Of a stretch of DNA of 64,000 bases, positions 1-7,788 are shown piece after piece. A model generated the notes under the pieces. It saw only the letters and a program-made list of their open reading frames with translations. It was not told the DNA's origin and did no database searches. This DNA is from Anaerovibrio lipolyticus LB2005 (GTDB taxonomy: Bacteria > Bacillota > Negativicutes > Selenomonadales > Selenomonadaceae), in contig NZ_JHYA01000002.1 in NCBI RefSeq assembly GCF_000621545.1, positions 225,176-289,175 of the forward strand. The letters run 5' to 3'. Each line of letters opens with the position of its first letter. The first letter of the stretch is position 1. A program made the position numbers and the translations under genes.

Positions 1-1
1 C

Positions 2-274
2 TTTGCCTGTGCTGCCAAAATTCATCCTGATGTTGCCCGTGCAATGATACCTTCTCATCTTTCCAAGGAGCCGGGGATGAAATACGCTTTGGCCCTGGGG
101 GGCATTAATGAAGATGAGGTGCCTATTAGAGCTGGTTTGGCTTTGGGTGAGGGTACAGGTGCTATTTTGGAGCTGAATATATTGCGTACAATGCTTTATA
201 CAGTGGCCCATATTGATCAGATGGCCCATCTGGAGGCTGAAGCTATGGAAGCCTGTCGGGCAAAATCGTCATAA
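2..274 (+). CDS. cobT: CobT, nicotinate-nucleotide--dimethylbenzimidazole phosphoribosyltransferase (C-terminal part)
   Basis: The gene enters from the left edge, so only about the last 90 residues are visible. CobT makes alpha-ribazole phosphate from nicotinate mononucleotide and dimethylbenzimidazole, for the lower ligand of cobalamin. The visible tail has the family's closing pattern: a segment around S-H-L-S-K-E-P-G, then an R-A-G-L-A-L-G-E-G-T-G-A stretch (residues about 56-67 of the fragment), the conserved glycine-rich phosphate-binding end of CobT. The frame is open to base 2. The next gene is a CobC-like phosphatase, which acts one step later in the same pathway and supports the call. 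Confidence 0.9.
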   Translation, partial: FACAAKIHPDVARAMIPSHLSKEPGMKYALALGGINEDEVPIRAGLALGEGTGAILELNILRTMLYTVAHIDQMAHLEAEAMEACRAKSS

Positions 275-305
275 AAATAATTAATTTGATAAGTAGGTGA
301 GAACA

Positions 306-878
306 ATGGCAACCTATTTGGTAAGACATGGAGAATCTGAGGGAAATTGCCATAGGGGTTACTATGGCAGATTGGATACCCTATTGACAGAGCAGGGGAG
401 GGCTCAGGCAAGAGAGGCCGCACAAGAGCTTTCAGAGTTGCTGAAGGATAATTCTGCCCATAAGGTGGCCATTTTCACCAGCCCTTTACAGCGGGCTTTT
501 AGGACAGCCTGTATTTTGGAGGAAAATCTGGATGTTCCCTGCCAAATAGAAGTGGTGCCTTATCTGACGGAAATAGATTTTGGCCGTTGGGAAGGCATGG
601 ATTACGAGGAAATAAAGGAGAAATATCCGGAGGAATGCCTTGAATGGCAGGAGGATTGGATTAATTTCCGATTTCCTCAGGGAGAGAGCTTCAAGAAATT
701 TTATCAGCGTGTTGAATGGTGCTGGAAGGGTCTTGAACGGAAAATAGACGCCTTTGACGGTGATTCCGTGGTGGTATCCCATGGCGGGGTGCTGAAGGTA
801 ATAAAGCTCATTAATGAAAATCGCCCAGTGGATGATTTCTGGAAATTGAAATTCTCTCTGGGAGAGGTACAGCAGTAA
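306..878 (+). CDS. cobC: Histidine phosphatase family protein, probable alpha-ribazole phosphatase CobC
   Basis: A 190-residue phosphoglycerate-mutase-type phosphatase. The N-terminus carries the catalytic R-H-G-E motif (residues 7-10) and the second catalytic histidine lies in V-S-H-G-G near residue 159. The spacing and length fit the family. Placement 31 bases after cobT suggests removal of phosphate from alpha-ribazole 5'-phosphate (or adenosylcobalamin phosphate) in cobalamin assembly; the domain alone would not separate this from other histidine phosphatases. The ATG at 306 is chosen over an upstream in-frame GTG at 297 because an AGGTGA ribosome-binding site at 295-300 is correctly spaced for 306. 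Confidence 0.82.
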   Translation: MATYLVRHGESEGNCHRGYYGRLDTLLTEQGRAQAREAAQELSELLKDNSAHKVAIFTSPLQRAFRTACILEENLDVPCQIEVVPYLTEIDFGRWEGMDYEEIKEKYPEECLEWQEDWINFRFPQGESFKKFYQRVEWCWKGLERKIDAFDGDSVVVSHGGVLKVIKLINENRPVDDFWKLKFSLGEVQQ

Positions 879-962
879 TGGGTGCACAATAACAGTATAA
901 TATTCCCCCACCTGCCATCCGCTTATGTTATACTATACGGGTAGTAAAGTGGGGGATTTATT

Positions 963-1562
963 TTGAAAGAAAAATATAGTATATCGTCAACAAGCATATT
1001 GAATAAAATTTATTCCCTGGTGGAGAGGAACAGGAATAAACGGGTAATTATAGCTATCGATGGCAGATGTGGTGCCGGAAAAACTACATTGGCCCAGTAT
1101 TTGAAGGAACAGACCGGGGCCACGGTCTTTCACATGGATGACTTTTTTTTGCGTCCGGAGCAACGTACTGCAGCACGACTGAGTACGCCAGGGGAAAATG
1201 TGGACCATGAACGGTTCCTGTCGGAGGTACTTGAGCCTTTGCGAAAAGGTGCGTTGGAGCTTCCGTATCAGAGATTTGACTGCAAAAGCCAGTCCTTGCA
1301 GGAAGCGGTGATTATCCGTCCAGGTAACCTATGCATTGTGGAGGGCTCCTATAGCTGCCATCCTTCACTGGTGAATATATATGATTATCGCATATTTATG
1401 ACGGTGTCTCCTGATGAGCAGATGGAGCGTATTATTAGGAGAAATGGTGCTGAAGGAGCAAAAATGTTTGAGTCACGCTGGATTCCCCTGGAGGAAAAGT
1501 ATTTTTCAGTGTGCACAGTGGAAGGACAATGTGACTGTACTATCGATACCAGCAAAATGTAA
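963..1562 (+). CDS. P-loop kinase, uridine kinase-like
   Basis: A 199-residue cytosolic protein with a Walker A motif (G-R-C-G-A-G-K-T-T, residues 34-42), then an H-M-D-D-F-F segment that in uridine kinase-like proteins follows the P-loop, and a lid-like R-I-I-R-R-N-G arginine cluster near residue 160. It belongs to the uridine kinase/phosphoribulokinase-like superfamily, but the substrate cannot be read from sequence. The start is TTG at 963, preceded by a GTGGGGGA purine-rich stretch. It follows cobC in the same direction after 84 bases; a pathway link to cobalamin (nucleoside salvage) is only a guess. The stop lies just before the promoter of the T-box/trpD unit. Confidence 0.7.
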   Translation: MKEKYSISSTSILNKIYSLVERNRNKRVIIAIDGRCGAGKTTLAQYLKEQTGATVFHMDDFFLRPEQRTAARLSTPGENVDHERFLSEVLEPLRKGALELPYQRFDCKSQSLQEAVIIRPGNLCIVEGSYSCHPSLVNIYDYRIFMTVSPDEQMERIIRRNGAEGAKMFESRWIPLEEKYFSVCTVEGQCDCTIDTSKM

Positions 1563-1575
1563 AGTAACATTTACC

Positions 1576-1604
1576 TTGACATTTTTTGATTTTTGCAGTT
1601 TAAT
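1576..1604 (+). promoter_or_regulatory. Promoter of the T-box/trpD unit
   Basis: TTGACA at 1576-1581, 17-base spacer, TTTAAT at 1599-1604. It lies immediately after the kinase stop codon and upstream of the T-box leader. Confidence 0.6.
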
Positions 1605-1639
1605 ACTAACAGGTTCAAAAAAATATTGAACAAACCTAT

Positions 1640-1912
1640 GATGTGGAGATCAAGCAAAAGGGGCACTCACAGAGAGTCCGGGAAGCTGAGAGCCGGACAG
1701 AACGCTGATTTGTAAATGGACCACAGAGGGCATGATGAAATGCAATGGATTTTGTACATGGCAGAGTATCTCATGACGTGAAGGCATACGTTAGTTGCCG
1801 GGGATATGATGGTATCCTGCTGAGTGTGTGAAGTCGCAAATCTAGGTGGCACCACGGGAATAGTTTATTCTCGCCCTTGACGATAGTTTTTATCGTTGAG
1901 GGCGTTTTTATT
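1640..1912 (+). promoter_or_regulatory. T-box leader, tryptophan-type specifier
   Basis: This leader has the main parts of a T-box. There is a Stem I apical hairpin (CCGG pairing at about 1679 and 1693, around GCTGAGA), a likely specifier TGG followed by ACC at 1717-1719, and the T-box sequence AGGTGGCACCACGGG at 1844-1858. A strong intrinsic terminator follows at 1872-1912. Uncharged tRNA-Trp would pair with the specifier and T-box, favour the antiterminator and allow transcription of trpD. The specifier assignment rests on its position and on the Trp-pathway gene downstream; other TGG triplets occur nearby (1746-1748), so the exact codon position is less certain than the T-box itself. Confidence 0.92.
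1872..1912 (+). terminator. T-box expression-platform terminator
   Basis: A 14-base stem, CGCCCTTGACGATA with its complement TATCGTTGAGGGCG, is followed by a T-rich run. The left arm overlaps sequence that must be sequestered for antitermination. Confidence 0.9.
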
Positions 1913-2000
1913 ATTTGCCCACACTTCGGTCAGGCTGCTGGAAGGAAAGCAGTTAAGAGCTTTCAAAAAAATGTTTTGCTGTTTGAAAGGAGCCAAAAAA

Positions 2001-3026
2001 ATGATTAGAGAAGCAATTGAAAAAATCGTAAGAAAAGAGGACCTGACCTATGATGAGGCGTACACTGTAATGAATGAAATTATGAAGGGCCAGACCTCCC
2101 AAACCCAGAATGCAGCCTTTTTGGCAGCTCTTTCCACCAAGAGCACCAGAGCGGAAACCATAGCGGAAATCTCCGGCTGTGCAGCAGCTATGCGTGAACT
2201 AGCAACCCCGGTTCCACACCCTGGCCTTAAGGTACTGGAAATTGTGGGGACCGGCGGTGACCGTTCCAATACCTTTAATATTTCCACTACCTCTGCCTTT
2301 GTTATTGCTGCAGCTGGGGTAAAGGTGGCAAAGCACGGAAATAGGGCGGCTTCCTCCAAATCCGGTACTGCTGATGTGCAGGAGGCCCTTGGAGCAAATA
2401 TTCAGCAGAGTCCTGAAAAGGCATTGGAGATGCTTAACGGCTGTGGCATGTGCTTCCTTTTTGCCCAGAAATATCATAGTGCTATGAAGTATGTTGGTCC
2501 TATCCGCAAGGAGCTGGGCTTTAGAACAGTATTTAATATTCTTGGTCCATTGACAAACCCAGCCAATCCGGACTACTTCCTGCTGGGTGTTTACGATGAA
2601 TATTTGGTGGAGCCGGTAGCCAAGGTTTTGGATAAGCTAGGTGTAGCCAATGCTGTGGTGGTTCACGGTAAGGATCGTCTGGATGAGGTATCTCCAAGTG
2701 CTCCCACCACTGTATGCGAGCTTAAGGATGGCTATTATCGTACTACCCAGATTTGTCCTGAGGATTTCGGTCTGGTGCGTGGAAGCAAGGATGAACTGGT
2801 GGGAGGCACTGCCGAGGAAAATGCTGAGATTACCAAAGGCGTTTTGTCTGGTAAAATTCAGGGAACCAAGAGAAATGCTGTGCTGATGAATGCGGGACTG
2901 GCCCTTTATGTGGCTCAGAAGGCACCAACCATGCAGGCTGGTATTGAACTGGCGGCTGAAATGATCGACAGTGGCAAGGCATATAAAACCATGGAGGCTT
3001 ATATCAAGCAGTCAAATGAGGCTTAA
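2001..3026 (+). CDS. trpD: Anthranilate phosphoribosyltransferase
   Basis: A 341-residue cytosolic enzyme transferring phosphoribosyl from PRPP to anthranilate, the second committed step of tryptophan synthesis. The PRPP-binding motif G-T-G-G-D is at residues 83-87 and the anthranilate-site K-H-G-N at 111-114, followed by the conserved serine/glycine loop. Length is typical of the family. The ATG at 2001 is chosen because GAAAGGAG (about 1985-1992) precedes it; the open frame extends upstream into the terminator hairpin, which cannot be coding. It is controlled by the Trp T-box just upstream. No other trp gene lies beside it here. Confidence 0.95.
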   Translation: MIREAIEKIVRKEDLTYDEAYTVMNEIMKGQTSQTQNAAFLAALSTKSTRAETIAEISGCAAAMRELATPVPHPGLKVLEIVGTGGDRSNTFNISTTSAFVIAAAGVKVAKHGNRAASSKSGTADVQEALGANIQQSPEKALEMLNGCGMCFLFAQKYHSAMKYVGPIRKELGFRTVFNILGPLTNPANPDYFLLGVYDEYLVEPVAKVLDKLGVANAVVVHGKDRLDEVSPSAPTTVCELKDGYYRTTQICPEDFGLVRGSKDELVGGTAEENAEITKGVLSGKIQGTKRNAVLMNAGLALYVAQKAPTMQAGIELAAEMIDSGKAYKTMEAYIKQSNEA

Positions 3027-3062
3027 AAAACAAGGCAAATTATGATTAATTATGAAAAATAA

Positions 3063-3091
3063 TTGTCATAATCTATATACAGTGATATATT
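3063..3091 (+). promoter_or_regulatory. Promoter of the TPP riboswitch/thiC unit
   Basis: TTGTCA at 3063-3068, 17-base spacer, TATATT at 3086-3091, about 15 bases before the riboswitch. Confidence 0.5.
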
Positions 3092-3106
3092 TAAGAGGTA
3101 ACAGAA

Positions 3107-3205
3107 TAGCGAGGGGAGCGGAAATGCTGAGAGGTGTGTATGAAAAGACACACGACACTGAACCTGATTTGGATAATGCCAACGTAGGAATGCTTACAGA
3201 GCATA
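3107..3205 (+). promoter_or_regulatory. TPP riboswitch (THI element)
   Basis: The aptamer shows the family's conserved blocks in order. GAGGGGAGC is at about 3111, CTGAGA at 3126-3131, and GAACCTGATTTGGATAATGCC (split by the G-A-T-C-like loop) at about 3160-3180, then AACGTAGGAA at 3181-3190. A variable P3a-like arm (GTGTGT/ACACAC) lies between. It senses thiamine pyrophosphate and precedes thiC. A terminator at 3250-3277 is the probable expression platform. Confidence 0.95.
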
Positions 3206-3249
3206 TAGGGTTGATGTGGCCTTGCTCTGATCCATATATAAACAAGTAA

Positions 3250-3277
3250 GGCAGTGTCCAAACGGGCACTGTCTTTT
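3250..3277 (+). terminator. Terminator of the TPP riboswitch
   Basis: GGCAGTGTCC pairs with GGGCACTGTC (two G-U pairs), followed by TTTTACT. It sits between the aptamer and thiC. Confidence 0.8.
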
Positions 3278-3399
3278 ACTATGAAATCTTAGCGAATCGA
3301 ATCTGAAAGATGAAGATGAGCTCTAGATTTCGTGTAAGGGCTGATGAAAGCCAGTATGCTTTCATCTTGCTTGCTTTATTTATGGAGGGTAAGAAAGAA

Positions 3400-4713
3400 A
3401 TGAAAAGAGAGTATGCAACACAAATGGAGGCGGCCAGAAAGGGAATTGTTACCCCGGAGATTGAGGCTGTAGCCAAAAAGGAAAACAGGGAGATTTCCTT
3501 TATTATGGATATGGTGGCCCAGGGGAAGGTAGCCATTCCTGCCAATGTAAATCATAAGAGCCTTGAGCCAAATGGGGTAGGCAGTATGCTGAAAACCAAG
3601 ATAAATGTTAATCTTGGTGTATCAAGGGACTGCAAGGACTATGATATAGAAATGCAAAAGGTTATGAGCGCCGTTAATCTGGGAGCAGAGGCTATTATGG
3701 ATCTATCCTCCCATGGGAATACCCAGCCCTTCAGACAGAAGCTGTGCCGGGAATGCCCTGCCATGGTGGGGACTGTGCCGGTTTATGATGCGGTGATTCA
3801 CTATCAGAGGGATTTGGCAACTCTTACGGCCAAGGATTTTGTGGATGTTGTAAGACTTCATGCTGAGGATGGTGTGGATTTTGTTACTCTCCACTGCGGT
3901 ATTACCAGAAAGACTATTGAGCAGATTCGCAAGGGTGAGCGGAAGATGAATATCGTTTCGCGGGGGGGCTCTCTAGTTTTTGCCTGGATGTCCATGACGG
4001 GGGAGGAAAATCCTTTCTACGAATATTATGATGAGATTTTGGACATTTGCCGTGAATACGATGTAACGGTAAGCCTTGGAGATGCCTGTCGTCCAGGATG
4101 TCTGGCTGATGCTACCGATGGAGTGCAGATAGAGGAGCTTATTCGCTTGGGTGAGCTGACTCAGCGGGCCTGGGACAAGGATGTACAGGTTATGGTGGAG
4201 GGGCCGGGTCACGTGCCAATGGATCAGATTGCCGCCAATATGAAGGTGCAACAGACAATATGCAAGGGTGCCCCGTTCTACGTTTTGGGACCATTGGTTA
4301 CGGATATTGCTCCGGGATATGATCATATTACTGCTGCCATTGGTGGTGCTATAGCAGCCATGAGTGGCGCAGCCTTTTTGTGCTATGTTACCCCAGCAGA
4401 GCATCTGGCCCTGCCAAACGTGGATGATGTAAGGGAAGGTATTATTGCCAGTAAGATAGCAGCCCATGCGGCAGATATTGCCAAGGGCTTGCCGGGGGCT
4501 CGCGATCAGGATGACCGTATGGCAGATGCCAGACGAAAGCTGGATTGGGATGCCCAGTACAAGGAGGCTCTGGACCCGGAAACAGCCAAGTCTATCCGCG
4601 ACTCCCGTGCTCCTGAGGATGACCATGCAGATACCTGCAGCATGTGCGGAAAATTCTGCGCCGTGAGATCCATGAACAAGGCCCTGGCCGGGGAAATAAT
4701 TGATATATTGTAA
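3400..4713 (+). CDS. thiC: Phosphomethylpyrimidine synthase ThiC
   Basis: A 437-residue radical-SAM enzyme converting aminoimidazole ribotide to the thiamine pyrimidine HMP-P. The catalytic core is clear (N-V-N-L-G-V-S-R-D, the S-L-G-D-A-C-R-P-G segment, V-M-V-E-G-P-G-H-V-P). The C-terminal cluster-binding cysteines read C-S-M-C-G-K-F-C, which is CX2CX3C rather than the CX2CX4C of long ThiC proteins. The protein is of the short form without the N-terminal extension of the enterobacterial type. The ATG at 3400 has GGAGGG at 3384-3389; the upstream in-frame codons from 3310 have no ribosome-binding site. It is under TPP riboswitch control. Confidence 0.95.
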   Translation: MKREYATQMEAARKGIVTPEIEAVAKKENREISFIMDMVAQGKVAIPANVNHKSLEPNGVGSMLKTKINVNLGVSRDCKDYDIEMQKVMSAVNLGAEAIMDLSSHGNTQPFRQKLCRECPAMVGTVPVYDAVIHYQRDLATLTAKDFVDVVRLHAEDGVDFVTLHCGITRKTIEQIRKGERKMNIVSRGGSLVFAWMSMTGEENPFYEYYDEILDICREYDVTVSLGDACRPGCLADATDGVQIEELIRLGELTQRAWDKDVQVMVEGPGHVPMDQIAANMKVQQTICKGAPFYVLGPLVTDIAPGYDHITAAIGGAIAAMSGAAFLCYVTPAEHLALPNVDDVREGIIASKIAAHAADIAKGLPGARDQDDRMADARRKLDWDAQYKEALDPETAKSIRDSRAPEDDHADTCSMCGKFCAVRSMNKALAGEIIDIL

Positions 4714-4807
4714 AGAGTTCAACGGTATATACAGTCTCGTTGAAATGTAAACGACCATGTAGGAGAGGTAAGCTCTTACATGGTCGTTGCTTTTCATAAG
4801 TATTATT

Positions 4808-5170
4808 TTACTGGTCGCAGCAGTTGATTTCTGCGATTTCCTCAATGGTATGGTGCAGTTTATTCACCATGGGGGTATCAGCAGCGGTATAGTATACCTC
4901 CTTGCCCTCACGGCGTGTGGTTACCAGACCAGTGTTTTTAAGAACCCGTAGATGGTGAGATACGGCCGGGGAAGACATATTCATAAAGGCCGCAATATCC
5001 ACCACACATTCTTCCGTGTGACAAAGCAGCCAAAATATACGTAATCTTGTAGGATCACCAAGCTGCTTCATGGCTTCTGCTACAGCGGCAATGGTACATT
5101 CTGCTGGCATATTTTCAACTATATATTGTTCTTCTTCATGGCTATGGTGGTTATGGGGAAGTGTAGTCAT
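4808..5170 (-). CDS. ArsR/SmtB-family metal-sensing repressor
   Basis: A 120-residue winged-helix protein. The N-terminus is His-rich (H-N-H-H-S-H near residues 6-11). The recognition region reads S-S-P-A-V-S-H-H-L-R-V-L, and the alpha-3 site carries E-E-C-V-V-D, resembling the CadC/SmtB E-L-C-V-C-D motif but with one cysteine. The C-terminus has N-K-L-H-H-T-I-E-E, an alpha-5-like His/Glu site, and ends C-C-D-Q. Both site types hint at Zn, Cd or Pb sensing. It is transcribed divergently from the HMA peptide and P1B ATPase, and its own -35 box lies in the first of three operator copies, so autoregulation is likely. The exact metal is not determined. Confidence 0.9.
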   Translation of the reverse strand: MTTLPHNHHSHEEEQYIVENMPAECTIAAVAEAMKQLGDPTRLRIFWLLCHTEECVVDIAAFMNMSSPAVSHHLRVLKNTGLVTTRREGKEVYYTAADTPMVNKLHHTIEEIAEINCCDQ

Positions 5171-5224
5171 GGATAAAGCACTCCTTATGCTGGAATAACG
5201 ATCTTATATATTGTATTTTAATTA

Positions 5225-5252
5225 ATTATAGCAGAAATTAACAATTAAGCAA
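5225..5252 (-). promoter_or_regulatory. arsR promoter
   Basis: On the minus strand TTGCTT (5252-5247), 16-base spacer, TATAAT (5230-5225). The -35 box falls inside operator copy 1. Confidence 0.6.
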
Positions 5253-5261
5253 AAGTTTAAT
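5244..5261. promoter_or_regulatory. ArsR operator copy 1
   Basis: An 18-bp dyad of form ATTAA-N8-TTAAT (ATTAAGCAAAAGTTTAAT). It overlaps the arsR -35 region. Confidence 0.65.
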
Positions 5262-5268
5262 TATTCAC

Positions 5269-5297
5269 TTGACAACGATTAAGCAATTGTTTAATAT
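5269..5297 (+). promoter_or_regulatory. Promoter of the metal-efflux operon
   Basis: TTGACA at 5269-5274, 17-base spacer, TAATAT at 5292-5297, a near-consensus promoter. Its spacer and -10 box are covered by operator copy 2. Confidence 0.8.
5278..5295. promoter_or_regulatory. ArsR operator copy 2
   Basis: ATTAAGCAATTGTTTAAT, the most symmetric of the three dyads, lies across the efflux promoter between the -35 and -10 boxes, the expected position for repression. It starts 34 bp after copy 1. Confidence 0.72.
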
Positions 5298-5313
5298 ATA
5301 GACATAGAGAACG

Positions 5314-5331
5314 ATTAAATAACTACTTAAT
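5314..5331. promoter_or_regulatory. ArsR operator copy 3
   Basis: ATTAAATAACTACTTAAT has the same outer half-sites and the same 18-bp length, 36 bp after copy 2. The inner bases are less conserved. It lies downstream of the probable transcription start. Confidence 0.5.
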
Positions 5332-5395
5332 TGTCCGTACTATTGACTGACAATTATTTGGATGTATGCAGGAAAAGAAAGAGAGGAATATTATT

Positions 5396-5617
5396 ATGAA
5401 AAAGACCTATAAAATTGATGTGGATTGTGCAAACTGTGCTGCTAAGATGGAGGATGCAGCCAATAAGGTTAATGGCGTTAAGGCTGCTTCTGTAAATTTC
5501 ATGGCCTTGAAGATGAAGGTTGAATTTGAAGATGGGGTTGAGCCAAATGAGGTTATGAAAAATGTATTGGCTGATTGCCGCAAGGTGGAACCAGACTGCG
5601 AAATCTTCTTTGAATAA
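5396..5617 (+). CDS. Stand-alone heavy-metal-associated (HMA) domain protein
   Basis: A 73-residue ferredoxin-like metal-binding domain. The metal site is D-C-A-N-C-A (cysteines at about residues 10 and 13), in the form typical of ZntA/CadA-type N-terminal domains rather than copper chaperones (M-x-C-x-x-C). It lies 35 bases before a P1B ATPase that lacks such a domain, so it probably delivers metal to the pump or regulates it in trans. The ATG at 5396 has GAGAGGA at about 5380-5387; an in-frame ATG at 5366 has no ribosome-binding site. Confidence 0.85.
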   Translation: MKKTYKIDVDCANCAAKMEDAANKVNGVKAASVNFMALKMKVEFEDGVEPNEVMKNVLADCRKVEPDCEIFFE

Positions 5618-5652
5618 ATGAGAGCAGTATTAAGCTGCAAGGGGAGATTGCC

Positions 5653-7557
5653 ATGAATGAAAAACAAAAACAAAATCTGATACGCATAGTCATCACCTCC
5701 GTCATTATGATTGCCTTAAATTTTATCGAGGCTGATGGAATGTTCAGGTTTACCTTATATATCATTCCATATTTTATAATCGGACATGATATATTGATAA
5801 AGGCTGTGAAGGGAATCAGAAACCGTCAGCCCTTTGACGAGAATCTGCTGATGGCAATTGCCACTTTAGGTGCCATTGCCCTGGCGTTGTATCGTAGTGG
5901 TGATTATGTAGAGGCTATTGCGGTAATGTTGTTTTATCAGATTGGCGAATGGTTCCAAAGCTATGCCGTGGGCAAGAGCCGCAAGGATATTGCAGACTTA
6001 ATGGATATTGCTCCGGATTATGCCAATATGGAAAATGAGGATGGCCAGTTGGAGCAGGTGGACCCAGATGATGTGGAAATTGGTTCTGTTATTGTGGTTA
6101 AGCCCGGTGAAAGGGTTCCTATTGACGGAATTGTGTTAGAAGGTCATTCTACTTTAAATACAGCAGCTCTTACTGGTGAATCACTTCCTAGGGATGTTGA
6201 ACCAGGTAATGAAATAATTTCCGGCAGTATCAATTTAAATGGCTTGCTGAAGGTGCGTACCACTAAAGAATTTGGTGAGTCTACGGCCTCTAAAATCCTT
6301 GAACTTATCGAGGATGCAGGCTCCAGAAAGTCTAAGTCTGAGGAATTTATTACTAAGTTTGCCCGGGTATATACCCCTATTGTAGTGTGGGCAGCTATCG
6401 CCTTGGCCGTAATTCCACCAGTGGTTTTAACTGTTATGGACAGTGAACCCATGTGGGGGGAGTGGCTGTATAGGGCCTTGACCTTCCTGATAATCAGTTG
6501 CCCTTGTGCACTGGTTATATCTATTCCTTTATCCTTTTTTGCAGGACTGGGGGCGGCCAGTCGTCATGGTATTCTGGTAAAGGGCTCCAATTATATGGAA
6601 ACCTTGTCGGAAACTAAAACAGTTGTATTTGATAAAACTGGTACTCTGACTAAGGGCACATTTAGTGTAGTAGCTATTCATCCGGAAAAGCTGGATGAAA
6701 ACCAGCTTCTCCATTTGGCAGCCCATGTGGAGCGCTATTCATCCCATCCTATTGCCCTTTCTCTCTTGGAGGCCTATCCGAATGAGCATGACGATTGCCA
6801 TATAGAAAATACAGAAGAAATTGCCGGCCGGGGTATTAAGGCCATTATTAATGGCGATACGGTTTGTGTTGGAAATGCGCGTATGATGGAGGATCTTGGC
6901 ATTAATTGGAAGCCTTGTGAGCATAGTGGCACTATAGTCCATGTGGCCATTAATGGTGAATACGAGGGTCATATCGTGGTTGCTGATACTCCTAAGCCAC
7001 ATAGTAAGGCGGCTATAAAAGCACTTAAGGCCCAGGGAATCCGTGAGACCATTATGCTGACTGGTGACGCAAAGGCTGTAGCTGACGTTGTCGCAGCAGA
7101 GCTTGGCCTTGACCAGGTAAGAAGTGATTTGTTGCCTCAGGATAAGGTCAGTGAAGTGGAGAAGCTACTCGCCGGTAAACGTAGTGAGGATGAAGCATTG
7201 GCCTTTGTGGGGGACGGTATTAATGATGCACCTGTGCTTTCCAGGGCAGATATCGGTATTGCCATGGGAGCCATGGGAAGTGATGCGGCCATAGAGGCTG
7301 CCGATGTAGTTTTGATGGATGATGATCCATTTAAGATTGCCACAGCCATCCGCGTGTCCCGTAAGTGCCTCAGAATTGTAAAGGAGAATATCTGGTTTGC
7401 CATTGGTATTAAAGTATTGGTTTTAGTCGCTGGTGCCCTTGGCTTTGCCAGCATGTGGGCGGCTATATTTGCCGATGTGGGAGTGGCAGTTTTGGCTATT
7501 CTTAATGCTATGCGGTGTATGTATATTAAGGCTCAGCAGCCAGAGACAGTATCATAA
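5653..7557 (+). CDS. P1B-type heavy-metal ATPase (Zn/Cd/Pb exporter, CadA/ZntA-like)
   Basis: A 634-residue membrane pump. Visible landmarks are the actuator T-G-E-S loop (near residue 175), the transmembrane C-P-C metal site at 283-285, the phosphorylated aspartate of D-K-T-G-T-L-T (D327), the S-H-P-I nucleotide-domain motif near residue 364 and the hinge G-D-G-I-N-D-A-P. The context around C-P-C (S-C-P-C-A-L-V-I-S-I-P) matches the Zn/Cd/Pb group. The N-terminal metal-binding domain is missing and is supplied as the separate HMA gene just upstream. It is controlled by the divergent ArsR regulator. The metal is inferred, not shown. Confidence 0.93.
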   Translation: MNEKQKQNLIRIVITSVIMIALNFIEADGMFRFTLYIIPYFIIGHDILIKAVKGIRNRQPFDENLLMAIATLGAIALALYRSGDYVEAIAVMLFYQIGEWFQSYAVGKSRKDIADLMDIAPDYANMENEDGQLEQVDPDDVEIGSVIVVKPGERVPIDGIVLEGHSTLNTAALTGESLPRDVEPGNEIISGSINLNGLLKVRTTKEFGESTASKILELIEDAGSRKSKSEEFITKFARVYTPIVVWAAIALAVIPPVVLTVMDSEPMWGEWLYRALTFLIISCPCALVISIPLSFFAGLGAASRHGILVKGSNYMETLSETKTVVFDKTGTLTKGTFSVVAIHPEKLDENQLLHLAAHVERYSSHPIALSLLEAYPNEHDDCHIENTEEIAGRGIKAIINGDTVCVGNARMMEDLGINWKPCEHSGTIVHVAINGEYEGHIVVADTPKPHSKAAIKALKAQGIRETIMLTGDAKAVADVVAAELGLDQVRSDLLPQDKVSEVEKLLAGKRSEDEALAFVGDGINDAPVLSRADIGIAMGAMGSDAAIEAADVVLMDDDPFKIATAIRVSRKCLRIVKENIWFAIGIKVLVLVAGALGFASMWAAIFADVGVAVLAILNAMRCMYIKAQQPETVS

Positions 7558-7575
7558 AACAATATATTGTAAAAC

Positions 7576-7757
7576 GAGCAGGGGCATTACCTCCAGCACG
7601 GATTAAGATCTAAAATTATTTTTTACATTATTGTTAATAGCGATAAAAATTATAACTCGCTTCGCTCAAACAAATAATTTTTATCACTAATGCAGGTTTG
7701 TAAAAAATAATTTCTTAAAGATCTAAATCCTATTGCTGTTGGCAATTACCCCTGCTC
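7576..7757. repeat. Nested palindromic repeat element, copy A
   Basis: The two halves pair in successive blocks: GAGCAGGGG (7576-7584) with CCCCTGCTC (about 7749-7757); an AGCACGGATTAAGATCT block with AGATCTAAATCCTATTGCT; a perfect 15-bp stem at 7613-7627 and 7699-7713; and a perfect 12-bp stem at 7642-7653 and 7674-7685. The apical loop is AACTCGCTTCGCTCAAACAA. Copy B near 55.5 kb keeps this loop at 19 of 20 positions while the stems differ, and shares the outer AGCACGGATTAA and TCCTATTGCT blocks. It lies between the convergent efflux ATPase and ChW-like genes. It could be a non-autonomous mobile element (MITE-like), a bidirectional terminator or both. Confidence 0.8.
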
Positions 7758-7788
7758 TTTGTATTTTGGTAAAATGCTTTTTTATATA

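Noticed and set aside
1896..2000. Upstream extension of trpD
   Set aside because: The frame runs through the T-box terminator hairpin; ATG 2001 has the ribosome-binding site.
3973..4845. Minus-strand open frame of 290 codons
   Set aside because: Antisense to thiC and to the end of the arsR gap; no motifs.
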